DNA of 64,000 nucleotides. Source: Holothuria scabra (lineage: Eukaryota > Echinodermata > Holothuroidea > Aspidochirotida > Holothuriidae). Below are positions 1-10,662 of the stretch, one piece after another. Position numbers and translations under genes: made by a program. The notes beneath the pieces were generated by a model. That model was not told where the DNA came from, did not search any database, and saw only the letters and a program-made list of their open reading frames with translations. The stretch lies in NCBI GenBank assembly GCA_037179385.1, contig CM074185.1:7745371-7809370 (forward strand). The letters run 5' to 3'. Position 1 is the stretch's first letter, and each line of letters starts with the position of its first letter.

Positions 1-1473
1 AGTGGCGTAGCCACGGGGGGGGGGGGGGGTTGGATGGCCTAGGTCCCCCAGATTTTCTTCAGCCCTCCCCCCAGATTTTTTTGCGTCCTGATAAAGTAAT
101 TGAGAAAAAATTAAAATGTTTGAACGGAAATAAACTTTGAAGTATTTCTTTCAGTAAGAGTAAATAAACAGAATGTGTAACAATTAAGAAAACATGCATG
201 AATGTATGTAAAACACATTTCGTGCGCACGTATGAAATCAAGTAATAACTTTAAAATGCTACTTTCCCTAATTAAGATAACGTATATAATCTGCACTGTC
301 GTTTATCGCAGCTCACTTCGAAGATGAAACGAACGTCTCAACGACAAACTCAAATGTGACTTTGTTAGGTTAAGACCCTCTCTGCCTTTCTGATGGCTGG
401 TTGATTTACTGGAAACAAGGCAATCATACACTGGAAACCATTTTTACACGACCATTCCTATACTTTATCATACACAAAATATGCCATAAGGGTAAGGTAC
501 TGCCTTCTGACAACTCTTCCCTTCCATCCTTAACAAGTAGGCCTATGAAGTGCCCCACACCTGCCTATGACAAGTGCCACTGTAGAAAGATTTTTTCGAC
601 AACTCTTCTTTTTACTAGTTGGCACTGGCGTCAGGGCGGATTTGTAAAATGTCCACAAGGGTCCGGATTTCATATGTTTCGGGCACATGAACCCTACTTC
701 TGCTTTGCGGTTTAATATTTTGAGAGATTTACACGTAGTATTTTAATTTTGACTACTTAATCTACCGATGATTGAACAAATACTGCACCATTTTGCATCT
801 AGACACCGCTGAAAACCAGAAAACATTGTTTTTCGGTAGTATGTTAGTCACTTGTAAAATTTCTACAAAGACTATAAATGAGTATTTTGAAATCTTTCAT
901 GCTCCCCAAAAAGGAAAATTCTAAAACGCAGGTCTATAGTTCAGAGTTTTGCCAAACATGGCACCATTTTGCATGTAGGAAATCTAACGCAAAGAAAATT
1001 TCTCAGACGGGCACAATCATTTTTGGTTTTCCTATTAAAGCTGAAATCCATTCAAATATTGCCGCATTTGTGATCTACGTCCTCCTGAACTTAAAAATTT
1101 TTCCCAAGGGAAAGAGAGATACTGGTTCCCTTTAGTCTCATCCCCCAGGCCACAGACCAGAAATGCCCAGTTTTGGGGTCCCTAAAAATGTATGTATTAC
1201 CATTTTTCATAGATTGATTTTTTATCATTTTTTGAGAAGTGGCAGACATGAGATTCGTATTTCAAGGCTGGGTTCATGCAGCTAAAAACGCGTGGAAAGT
1301 GCCGTTTCCGGCCATCTGGAGGGTCTGCAAATCCCAAAATTTTCTTGCACGCTCCGCACCAACTGATGGTGGCGCTCCGCTTAGATAGTCTTGCCACGCC
1401 TGACCCTCGGAGGTACCAGCCCCTCCACTGGTTACCTAGGCCCCCCTAAAAATTCAATCCTGGCTACGCCACT
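1..1473. mobile_element. Non-autonomous element with AGTGGCGTAGCCA inverted termini
   Basis: The window opens with agtggcgtagcca (1-13) and the exact reverse complement tggctacgccact lies at 1461-1473, each followed inward by a G-rich (or C-rich) run and a cctaggt word (about 39-45 and about 1434-1440). I read this as one 1.47 kb element with short terminal inverted repeats. No transposase-like open frame is visible. The left boundary coincides with the window edge, so a target duplication cannot be tested. Related start words recur at 3470, 3889, 29410 and 42634. Two independent single-ended copies meeting by chance is the alternative. Confidence 0.5.
1190..1400 (-). repeat. Dispersed repeat family A, copy 1
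   Basis: The reverse complement of this stretch matches 45611-45840 and, over a shorter span, 46951-47060. Shared words include ccatcagttgg, gcggagcgtac and a segment whose translation contains PPDGR in copies 1 and 2. It lies at the right end of the 1-1473 element. Short frames through it are not genes, because the similarity extends over non-coding parts as well. Confidence 0.6.
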
Positions 1474-3469
1474 GCTGGAAGAGGGGCTGTGGACGGCCAA
1501 ACCAATCGGTCAGAAACTGAGCCATAAAACTCCAACGAAATTGGCCTTGATGTTTTTACTTTTTGACAGAGGTATATCTAGACTTATACTGTACATTTCT
1601 TCTTCTGCGACAGGTTAATGGCTGTACAGCGGGATACTTGTCCCTGATGCAACATTTTAGAGAATCCCGTTTTTGGAAACAGAGAAAAAATTCTTGGCCT
1701 CAGGATGTCATACACCCACCCGACATAAAACATCAAAATGGCCACTCCCACAGATCAACCTGAGGATCGCTCAAGAAGGTAGCCTATTTTGAAAAATTTC
1801 GCCCCCAAACCAATCTTGAAAACCATATCGATCCCATTAAATTTTTTGCCTAATTGAAAAGAGAGTTTAGAGGGCTAATCCTCTCACCCTAAACTTTGCA
1901 CTACAATTTTTGTTGCACTTCACCAAGATTCCTAATTGGCACAGCTGCGTCTTTGATTGACAGCTAGTTAGAAAATGGCATATGAGGCAAATGACCAATG
2001 AAAATAAGTTTTTGAGGATTCTCAAAGATAATGCACTATATTTCACAAAAGAAAAATCAATAAATGAATTGAAGACAGCCTGCACTACCAATAATACAAC
2101 ACAACTGTGCGATTGCCGATCAAGCATATTGCTGTTGGCTACGCTTCAACATTTTATTAGTGCTTTCTGTGTAATTCGAAATGCCACTCTTTCGGGTAAA
2201 ATTTATAAGTAAAAAAGAACCCGAGGAAGTGAAAGAGTAGGATGTTAGGTGCCTTACTTTTTCAGCACACTCCAAAAAGTTGTTGATTTCAGCAGTCAGG
2301 TGCCTTGTCACGTATACCGTACTCGACTCTTTTCGGTAGTTGTCATTTAAAAGAATAGAAAAGAAGAACCGTTTTCTAAGCTTTCTGACGGAATTTTGAT
2401 TCGAGTTGTTTACCATTGTCGGTTCCCTAGATATTACCGTATCAACTGAACGTGACACAATATACATAGTAGTCTATTAGAAACTTCCCGGACTTACCCG
2501 GGTAACGGATTAAAAACAAGGTCAACTCACTCTTTTTAACGTGGGAACAGTGGCTAGGGCTAGAGTTGGTCAGGGCTTATTCAATCCTGCTTGGGAGGTG
2601 GATTGAGTCGGAGTTGACCGCACAATCTGCGGTGACGCGCAAATAATCTTGTGGTTGAGGGAGAGAATGGAGGTTTCTTTTGCTAGTTATAATAACGTAA
2701 ATTACCTTTAGCAGCAGTACCGTACAATCTTCATTGAAGATTACGAGCGAAAGCAACAACAGAAGTATTTGCTAGGACACACACACAAGTATTTGGTGGG
2801 TGACACAGTAGGCCTAGTCCGTTTTTGTATCGTTATTAATACTACCGTGGTATGTATAAGGCTAGTCGGTATTAACACTTTAGAAATAACATTGATATGC
2901 GTTTTCATCGATACATACGGGCTGTAGTAAAATCGTGTAGCCGAGTATTACACATTAAGTTCCCGCAAATTGGGCCAAATAACGTTACATTTTTCGCAAA
3001 ATATTTCGCAGAAATCCGTTGCGTGGGTACATCTCACATGCTAATTTTGTACACGTTCAGTGTAAGCAAGTTTAGTACAGTATTTGTATCCTATCCTTGG
3101 TTAGCGCGCATATCGTGTTGTAAACAAAAACACCAAATCAGAATGGTTGGGAGCATAAGAACACGTGCGAATAGAGATTACTGTATGTGCATTGGTTGCA
3201 CGTAACCTTTGACTGGATCTGTTCACTTCAGCACTAGTGGGGATTTTTCGAAATATTTGAAGATACATTAGGCCTTGCCCTGTTTGTTTTAAATTGTTTG
3301 TTTGGTCAAATTTTGCAAGTAGTTTCTTCGGCGATATTTTCGATACCGGTAATAAAGGTCCTTGATACTAGGACGGGGCAAAGTTAACCAAAAAAATGTC
3401 ACGTAAAAGTTCGGATTGAACAAGTTGTGAGACATCTTCGGAAAATGCTTCGACATCCCAGCTCTAGAC
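1474..3469. other. Intergenic, nothing recognised
   Basis: AT-rich unique-looking sequence. Only short open frames below 120 codons are present, none resembling a known family. It contains one TAGGCCTA palindrome (2809-2816). Confidence 0.6.
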
Positions 3470-3741
3470 AGTGGCGTAGGCAGGATTTCGAAGATGGGGG
3501 ATGGGGGCGCAACCTGTGGTTCTCCTGACCAACAAGGATTTTGATGAATTTTATTTTCTCTCTTTTATGCACTTTAGTTGTTGGCGACCGATACTTGTGC
3601 TATCCGAATTTTCGAGGACTTTTTTTGTGACAACCATTTTCTGGTGGTCTTCTCGATCCCGCCGAAAATCCGCCAGCTGACTTCGGAGGTGGGGAGGGAC
3701 TGTCCCCCTCAGGTCCCCTACCCTTTAAACACGCTACTGGA
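3470..3741 (+). repeat. Single-ended copy of the AGTGGCGTAG repeat
   Basis: It starts with agtggcgtaggcagg and continues into G-rich sequence like the left end of the element at position 1. It contains a second G-rich/C-rich patch near 3690-3725. No matching inverted terminus is clear, so this is either a truncated or a diverged copy. Confidence 0.35.
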
Positions 3742-3852
3742 TCTGGGGCCTGTTCCACAAAGAGTTACGCACGATCTTAAGTTTGATTTACTGTTGGCTT
3801 AAGTATGGTGGATCAAACTTAAGATTGTGCGTAACTCTTTGTGGAACGGGCC
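3742..3852. mobile_element. Small foldback (palindromic) MITE
   Basis: Arms 3747-3787 and 3812-3852 are inverted repeats of 41 bp with two mismatches, around a 24-nt loop. The arm contains ttccacaaagagttacgc. Flanking actgga occurs at 3736-3741 and again at 3853-3858, a possible 6-bp target duplication, although five bases (3742-3746) separate the left copy from the palindrome. It has no coding capacity. Confidence 0.7.
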
Positions 3853-6393
3853 ACTGGACATGCGCGAGTGCCACGCAGCTAAAGCAGGGGTGGCGCCAGG
3901 ATTTGCCCGACAGGGGGACCAAGCTCCCCGGCGGGGGGGGGGGGGCAGCACTTCAAGTCCCCGACAAAGGCAATGAGTTATTTTCAGTGGGACGTGACTC
4001 GGTAGAATCTGAGGCGCGCGTAGCACGCCGAAATTTTTGGCCTTTTTTCAACAAATATTTCAAAGTCTGGAGTTTGTTTAGAAGAAAAAGCTTTGAAACA
4101 AAATTTGGCTTTTGTAAGGACCATTAAAAAGTTGGGGTGTTCATTGAAGAATCTGTCCTTCATATGGGCAAAATCAAAAAAGTTACATGGGCGACAGCTT
4201 GAATTCTTTTGGGGTTACGCATTTCATAGCAGTAGGCCTAAGTACTAAGGCTTTCAGACGGAAGTGAAAATTTTCCCGAAAAATTTCCCCTTTTTTGAAC
4301 GAAGATTTGAAAATTAACACTTTATCATATTGGAGAAGTTTTAGAATTTTATAAGAAAAGAATGTTTTTGGGTAAGGTTACAATGAAAAATTTGGACTTT
4401 CTATTCATTGATATGCGTGTCAAGAGCAATTGTCGGAGTGATTAAGAGCGTTCGCTTGGGTGTTTTATTGTACGAAGTATCCATCGGAAATGAAAAAGTT
4501 TGCCATTTTTAACAAATATTAGAGAATCTGAAGATTACGTTGTTAGAACTGTAATTGTATGACATATTTTGAGGCTTTATGGAAGATTCTGGCCCTCTTA
4601 TGAGAAAAGTCAAGTAGGAGATGATCTGCAGTTTTATTGGGTTTTTTGAATAACATCAGGGAGACTAAGGTCTCGGAATTTTCCTTTCGGAAAAAGTTTG
4701 TTTTCCCACATACGTCAATTTTTTTATTTTGTATATTGACATATGCGTACGGGAGTGTTTCAATTTGGTAGGAGACAGAATAGTCTATTTGTCTGAAATA
4801 TGTAATCCTGCCCGAGAACAAACTAGAAATGCGCAGAAACTTGAAAACCCCAGACAGCCGGAAATGGCACTTCTCAGGCTGAAAACCAGAAGCAAAGCAG
4901 TCTTTATTTTAAGCCATTGCTTTAGGGGTAAAATAGCATCCCTTATCAATTCAAGGTCAAACTGAAAGGGCGAAAAGCAAAACGTTGGCCAACATGAATA
5001 ATATGAATCTATGACATCACGCCTGCTTGAATGCTTCGGGAGTTCAATTCTTGGAAGAAAATGTGTCCGACTCTATATATCAATATCTTGAGAACCGATC
5101 ATTGGGAATACATTAACGTTCATCAGAATGCTTTGCTTTAGATATCTTCCTCTTCAACACATCAAACATTACTTCAGTTTATATAGTTCTGAACTGTTCT
5201 TCTAAGTGTTAGACGATACGCTCTACCCAGTTCCTACAAAGTACGTCCTGAAACTATTTGCCAGCACATTTGGTAAAAGAACGTCGGATGGTTCTATTAC
5301 AAACCAGAGAAGTGGGCTTAGTAACACCCTTTACCAACTGTGAGCGAATCAGCCGTATATAAATAGACGAAGTCAGTATGCCCAGGGTACTTCTATATGG
5401 CTATATTCATTTCCAGACATATTTGTAATTGCTCACATCCCGTGACAACAATCATTTTGCTGGCAGTGGAGTTCTCACCACAGACAACCAATCGCCTGCA
5501 TGCATGATATTATCAGAGTGTTGACTGCACAAAGTACGATCTCGTTCTGTGCCAATTAATATATACGGATGCCAAAACAAAACTCTGGTTAAACTGAGAA
5601 ACGACATTAGTCGGTTGCCGACCTGTTTCGAGTTTGAACAGTCTTGAGTAAAAGTGTAGTTGGTGGAACATTTTGCTAGCCTTTAGGAAATTTCAGGGTA
5701 CAAATTAAGCACTTCGTCACATCTCGTTGAACTCTTTTACGTTTGTGTACCTGAAGTCGTGTTGCTCCGTAACCTTGTAGTGAGCTCAGTGAGATTTGTT
5801 AGAAATGGTGGCCAAGCAATGTGACAGTTTACATCCGGCTAAGCCAGTTAAAATTTATTAGTCATAGCAACATTAAGTGAAGGCAATTTACACACACTCA
5901 AGTATGACTATGATCGTGCTGCTAGAATTGAATAGGACGTTTTAGCCAATGTTACCCGAGAAAAAAGGCATTTTATCGGGTGAAGCTTGTCTCTGTAATT
6001 GTGGCAGTTAACTACATTTAAACCAACCTCGTCGCTCTATTGAGCAAATAGTCTTTGGAGGAGGCAAACGCCTTTAACTTCATTGATCTCAAGATACCTG
6101 AACAGGAAGTTCTCTGATAGATTCTGGATTATTAGTTGCCAGCTTGAGATGGCTAAAACTTGCTATTCGCTTCCAGCGTCATGATACAGATAATTTTAGA
6201 ACACCACTCTGGCGATCTTCAGTCTGTATTGCAAAGAAGAACGAAGCTTCACAAGTCTGGGAATAAGTTTCATCTTTAAAGTTTTGTCTTTCAGAAGGTG
6301 AAAAATGCATCTGAATAGCATGTAGAGGTCGGGAGATACGTACTCCTTTTCAGATTCAAAGCATTAAGGAAAAAAGCCATATTTGAGACAAAA
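3853..6393. other. Intergenic; one more repeat start, otherwise nothing recognised
   Basis: Position 3889 onward reads ggtggcgccaggatttgcc followed by a poly-G run, another start of the G-rich repeat type. The rest (about 4130-6393) shows no domain-bearing frame, RNA gene or clear repeat on either strand. Confidence 0.5.
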
Positions 6394-6547
6394 TTATGAG
6401 GTTAAACCACTTGATTATGCTCTGTTAACCTTACAATTTATTTCACGTTTCTGTTATGCTACTCTGCTTCTTGGTAAAACAAATGACGTCATAGCACCAA
6501 GGGTGCATAAAAGAAAAAAACATGCTATGAAGTGACTTATCCCAACA
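6394..6547 (-). repeat. Copia 3' LTR
   Basis: This 154 bp copy differs from the partner at 10511-10662 by scattered substitutions and small indels. Both contain tgacgtcatagcacc and ggtgcataaaag. The terminal G of the TG end is replaced by T here. Confidence 0.9.
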
Positions 6548-6599
6548 CCCCCTCTTCACCTCATAATAAAAACTTAAAGCTACAAGAACAAAACAAGAA

Positions 6600-7346
6600 G
6601 GAAATACTTAATTTCCAAACAGAAACTTGTTAAACTTCTGGAGTCTAGCCTTAGGGACTAGTTTTGTAAGTAGATCAGCAATCATCTCTTCTGTAGGGCA
6701 ATATTGGAGGTCGATTTTTCCTTCCTTCAGGACACTCCTTATAAAGTGATATTTTACATCGATATGCAATTGGACATCTGTCAAAATACTGGGTCTTTAC
6801 ATGCAATTGCACCTTGATTATCACCCTTTATGTAAGCGCATGACAAGTCTTTACCAAATACCCCCTTTAACAATTGTAAGAGACACAGGGCTTCCTGGGT
6901 AGTTGCTTCTAGACCCATGTACCCTGCCTCACATGTTGACAGGGCAACTGTGGGCTGTCTCTTTGTTCTCCACGATATTGGGGAACTATTATTATTCAAA
7001 AAGAAGCAATATCCTGTGGTGCTTCTTCGGTCCTCTGAATTTGCCCAATGAGAATCACTTAAACCAATTAATCTCAGACCCTCTGAATCAGACCTTCGAT
7101 AGGTCAACCTGTATTAATGGTACCCTTTAGATATTCTTCTTCTCTGGGATCAGCTAAATGTTGGGACAGTCTCCCAACCACCCATGCAATGTCAGGACTG
7201 GTACAGGTAGCAAGGTATATCAAGCTGCCCACAATTTCTTTGTACCTGTTAAGGTCAACTTTCTCACCCTGGGAGCTATTTCTACCAATTTTCAGTTCGC
7301 ATGGTGTAGCTCTAACTTTACAATCTGTCATAAAAAATTTGTCCAA
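6600..7346 (-). pseudogene. Copia RT C-terminus and RNase H
   Basis: This is the RNase H part of the polyprotein, which would degrade the RNA strand of the RNA:DNA hybrid. Two overlapping frames (7346-7104 and 7107-6781) give the Copia RNase H signatures: a DSHWANSEDRRSTTGY core, a STCEAGYM segment (usually STCEAEY) and GDNQGAI. A third frame below 6780 continues with HIDVKYHFIR and ADLLTKLVPKARL, the standard Copia polyprotein tail, ending near 6610. At least two frameshifts split it. Confidence 0.88.
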
Positions 7347-7360
7347 TTCCTATGAATGTA

Positions 7361-7972
7361 CTAAGATTGGTTCATTGAGATTTTCCCCTCGGCTTTTACA
7401 AAGTCTATGCCTAAGGAGTAGGACACCTGCATAAGATCTTTCTTTTTAAACTTACTTTTCATGCAAATCTTGAATTCATCCAAAAGAACTTCATTGCTGT
7501 TTGCCATAATGAGGTCATCGACCCATATTGAAACATATATTATCTTTTGTTCAACCGTTTTATAATACAAACAATGATCAGCAGGATTTTACTCGAATCG
7601 GTCATTAGTCATATGATCATGAAGGAGTTGGTTCCAGTTCCTGCCTGACTGTTTCAGCCCATAAAGGGATTTCTGGAGTTTCCAAACAAGCTCGTCATCA
7701 TTGTCAGATTTTAATTCATAACCCTCTGGCTGCCATATATAAATTTCTGCATCTATATCAGCATTCAGATATGCGGTACTGATATCCATGTGATGGACTA
7801 TAAGGTTTTGTTGCGCTGCAATCTGCATTAAAGTACGCTCTGAAGTCATATTTGCTGTGGGTGCCAATGTTTCAAAATAATCCACCCCCTCTGTTTGGCT
7901 ATACCCTTTTGCAACAAAACTTGCTTTGTAGGATTCACTGCCTTGAGCTAATTCTTTGATACTGAACACCAT
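7361..7972 (-). pseudogene. Copia reverse transcriptase (RVT_2)
   Basis: Frame 7972-7589 carries the N-terminal half of a Copia RT: KASFVAKGYSQTEGVDY, the HMDISTAYLNADID block (first catalytic aspartate in the M-D-I segment) and KLQKSLYGLKQ. After a stop and frame change, 7570-7361 carries YVSIWVDDLI, the YVDD-type catalytic box with W for the usual variable residue. The order matches family RVT_2 (PF07727). Separate frames imply loss of function. Confidence 0.92.
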
Positions 7973-8479
7973 TTTCCACCAACAACTATTTTTTTTTTGC
8001 CCTCTGGTAGTTTCACTAGTTTAAAGGTTCTATTTTTCTCCAAGCTTTCATTTCACTATCCATAGCAGTTCTCCAGTTTTATAGAATCTTTAGATTCTAT
8101 TGCCTCTTTGCAAGTGGTTGGGGTTTTACCACTTGAATTCTCGATTTTAAACGGCTTGGCGGCCGTATTTTTCTTTGTGGGCACCTTTTCCTTTGGCCTA
8201 TTTCATTTGTCCCATCAGGTTCAGCTGGAGTCTGATCTGAAAATTAGTTGTCTCATTTTCATTTCTTTGTTCATGTTCAGTTTGGTGCTGATCATGATCC
8301 GACAACTGTTCTCTATTTTCTGAATAATTTTTAATTTTACCCTCAGTCTCAAACTGATTTGGGCTCTCAATATTATTTTTGCTGGTAATGTCATCTTCAC
8401 TCTCACAATTTTCTGGTGTTTGAGTTTACCGATTTGTCGTAAATTTTGAGGCCATTATAATAAGCCTGACCCTTTGAAC

Positions 8480-9230
8480 CGTATCACTATGATTGTAATA
8501 CACCAGGTAAGCTGGACTCTTGTGGTCATAACCAACAAATATACCTTGTTTTCCCTTTGAATCAAGTTTCTTTGTTTAATGGACATAAGCATAGCATGGC
8601 GAGCCAAAAATACGCATTTTAGCTAAATGTGGTTTCTTCCCTGTAAATGCTTCAAAGGATGATTTCTGCAGCCTGTAAGCTGCTGTCTTAACAGCACACG
8701 TCCAAAGATGTTAAGGGAGATTAGCTTCTAACAGGAGGCAACGGGCCATTTCAAAAAGGGTGCGCCAATATCTTTCTGCCGTACCATTTTGATGGGGTGA
8801 TTCCGGTGATCTCAGGAATTCTTGTTTGATGCCTTTATCACGAAGAAGAGAGGTAAATCATTATCACATCTCAGTCGCTTGACTCTGCCAATTGGAGAAG
8901 AGTCAGCCAGGAACTGCTTGAGGGCAATTATGGAATCACTCTTGACCCCGAGGAAGTAAACCAAACAAGACTTGAGAAATCATCAACAAATGATACAACA
9001 TACTTAAAGCCATCCTTCCCAGTAGGGTCTTTGGGTCCAGATAAGTCAGTGTGTATCAATTCCAATGGACCCTTTGCTCTTTGATCCGGTTTCCTGTGTC
9101 GTGTGTTGACAAATTTTCCTTCGACACCCACATTGCATGAAGAATCTTTCTTTTGAGATTCTTTATCAATTTTCATTCCATTCGAAACATCTTTGAGTTT
9201 CATTATGTTCTTGTAGTTACGGTGTCCCAA
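8480..9230 (-). pseudogene. Copia GAG-pre-integrase and integrase remnants
   Basis: Frame 9230-8928 includes MGHRNYKNIMKL, the end of the GAG-pre-integrase zinc-binding region, then ELIHTDLSGP and VSFVDDFSS, which hold the first two acidic landmarks of the rve integrase core. Below 8927 the integrase continues in changing frames: fragments such as SPHQNGT-like and FGSPCYAYV-like can be pieced together to about 8480. The region 8470-7980 is the variable linker before RT and has no intact frame. Confidence 0.8.
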
Positions 9231-9516
9231 TACTTAATTGAATCTATATTCTCATCTACCTTTAGCTAATAGAGGCGATTTTGACATCAAAATCAAAGAT
9301 CACTCCATCTTTCTTCATCCAGTGTCCATCTTCTTAAAAACATGATTTAAATCCATTTGAAGTTGCAACTTTCACTGAGAATATGCTTTGGGGATAGGTT
9401 GGGCAATAGAGAGCATTTGTCAGTATGGCATCTACACTTCCAACTTGATTGTCGATCAAGCAGATTTTGGCATGCCCCCTCTTGAGGGCACTTCCATACA
9501 TTTTCCTTCCATCAGC

Positions 9517-9972
9517 TTATTCAATGCAATGATTGGCCGGCTCAAACTCTGGATCAACCCGTATGAAGCTATCTTTGTTGACTGCATGTGATGTAGAACC
9601 TGTGTCCACAATAATACCACTTTTCTTTATTCCCCCAGCAATGCAGGAACTGAAAGTGTCATTCAAATCTGCCTCATACTTGTCTGTTGTTATGTTAACT
9701 CTGTTCTTACCCATTTTGTGTCGGTTGCAGTCTTTTTCAAGGTGTTTGGCTCCTTTGTGGTACTTACCAATCATGTCAGCTTGATCACAATCTTTAACCA
9801 AATGCTGGGTGGATCCGCAACCATAACAGCTGTTTCGGTCTGCGACTTTCATGATTGTGTCCTCTCTTTGTTGCTTTGGGTTTGCATGTGACTCAAAGCC
9901 CTCTGTTTCTTCAAAGCCCTTTAAAGCCACTTTAATCTTACTAAGTGAGATATCTTCACCCGTTTGTGTCAC
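9517..9972 (-). pseudogene. Copia nucleocapsid zinc knuckle and aspartic protease
   Basis: The 151-codon frame contains CYGCGSTQHLVKDC, a CX2CX4HX4C retroviral-type zinc knuckle, then a second degenerate knuckle that has lost its first cysteines. It is followed by IIVDTGSTSHAV, the active-site DTG of a Copia protease. The frame ends shortly after the protease motif. It lies between the Gag N-terminus (10497-10249) and integrase, as expected for Copia. Confidence 0.88.
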
Positions 9973-10248
9973 ATGGATAGAAAACTGCCTATACTAAGGC
10001 GGCAGTTCCTTCAGTACAGTAGTACTGATATTAGGAGTTTTTCACTAGGCACTTCCTTTGTTCTTTCTAGGGCCCCGATAATTTTCTCTGATCTGATAAT
10101 ATAGCTTGTCACATTCTCATCCTTTTCATCTGAATGTTAATTACTTGGATGTACAATGAAACAATTCTGGGTTTTGTGTTACCTTGATAATATGCACGAA
10201 GTATTCCGATATTATTAGCTTTCTTACCATTGTTGTCTGCTTCCCTAA

Positions 10249-10497
10249 TTACGAGTCCCAAACTTTTATCATCAAGACATTGCACCAGTTCTGCATAGGC
10301 TCCTCGTTCCTACTGTTGTAAGTGGCTACCCCTTCCGCGGGATCCGTTGGCGTTTCTTCCACGATCACACTTTTCAGCTTTTGTGTTCGGAGGTAAGCTA
10401 GGAATTTTGTTTCCCAGATTTCGTAGTCACCTGGATTTCCAATGAAAACCATTCTTTGGAACCTGCTGGGCCCATAACCCGTAGGATTTCCAGCCAT
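10249..10497 (-). pseudogene. Copia Gag N-terminus
   Basis: The 82-codon frame starts 13 bp inside the 5' LTR and begins MAGNPTGYG; it contains YEIWETKFLAYLR, resembling the start of Copia Gag (DUF4219/UBN2-like). The frame is lost at about 10249, and Gag up to 9972 is not open. The short leader leaves little room for a primer-binding site, and I could not match one to a tRNA. Confidence 0.7.
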
Positions 10498-10510
10498 ATT
10501 TGTGATAAAA

Positions 10511-10662
10511 TGATGAGATTAAACCACTCGATTATGTTCTGTTAACCTTACGATTTATTTCATGTTTCAGCTATGCTACTCTGCTTCTTGGTAAAAGAAA
10601 TGACGTCATAGCACCAAAGGTGCATAAAAGAAAAACATGCTATGAGGTGACTTATCTCAACA
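10511..10662 (-). repeat. Copia 5' LTR
   Basis: This 152 bp copy reads tgatgagattaaacc at its left and ends ctcaaca at its right in plus-strand orientation. It is the upstream LTR for the minus-strand element, with Gag beginning just inside it. Confidence 0.9.

Larger units (their letters stand above)
6394..10662 (-). mobile_element. Ty1/Copia LTR retrotransposon, degenerate
   Basis: Two direct repeats, 6394-6547 and 10511-10662, are short LTRs of about 153 bp that start TG (mutated to TT in the left copy) and end CA in plus-strand reading. Between them, minus-strand fragments appear in Copia order: Gag, zinc knuckle, protease, GAG-pre-integrase and integrase, RT, RNase H. A purine-rich tract (gtgaagaggggg, minus strand) abuts the 3' LTR and is the likely polypurine tract. 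Numerous frameshifts and stops show the element is dead. No matching target duplication is visible. Short LTRs and ~4.3 kb length are typical of the GalEA-type Copia elements of marine invertebrates; that clade placement is inference. Confidence 0.92.

Noticed and set aside
3885..4130. 114-codon frame through the G-rich repeat at 3.9 kb
   Set aside because: It crosses a poly-G run and repeat start; glycine-rich translation of repeat DNA.
6393..6394. Target duplication of the Copia element
   Set aside because: Left flank (gacaaaa) and right flank (aatag) do not match, so none is claimed.
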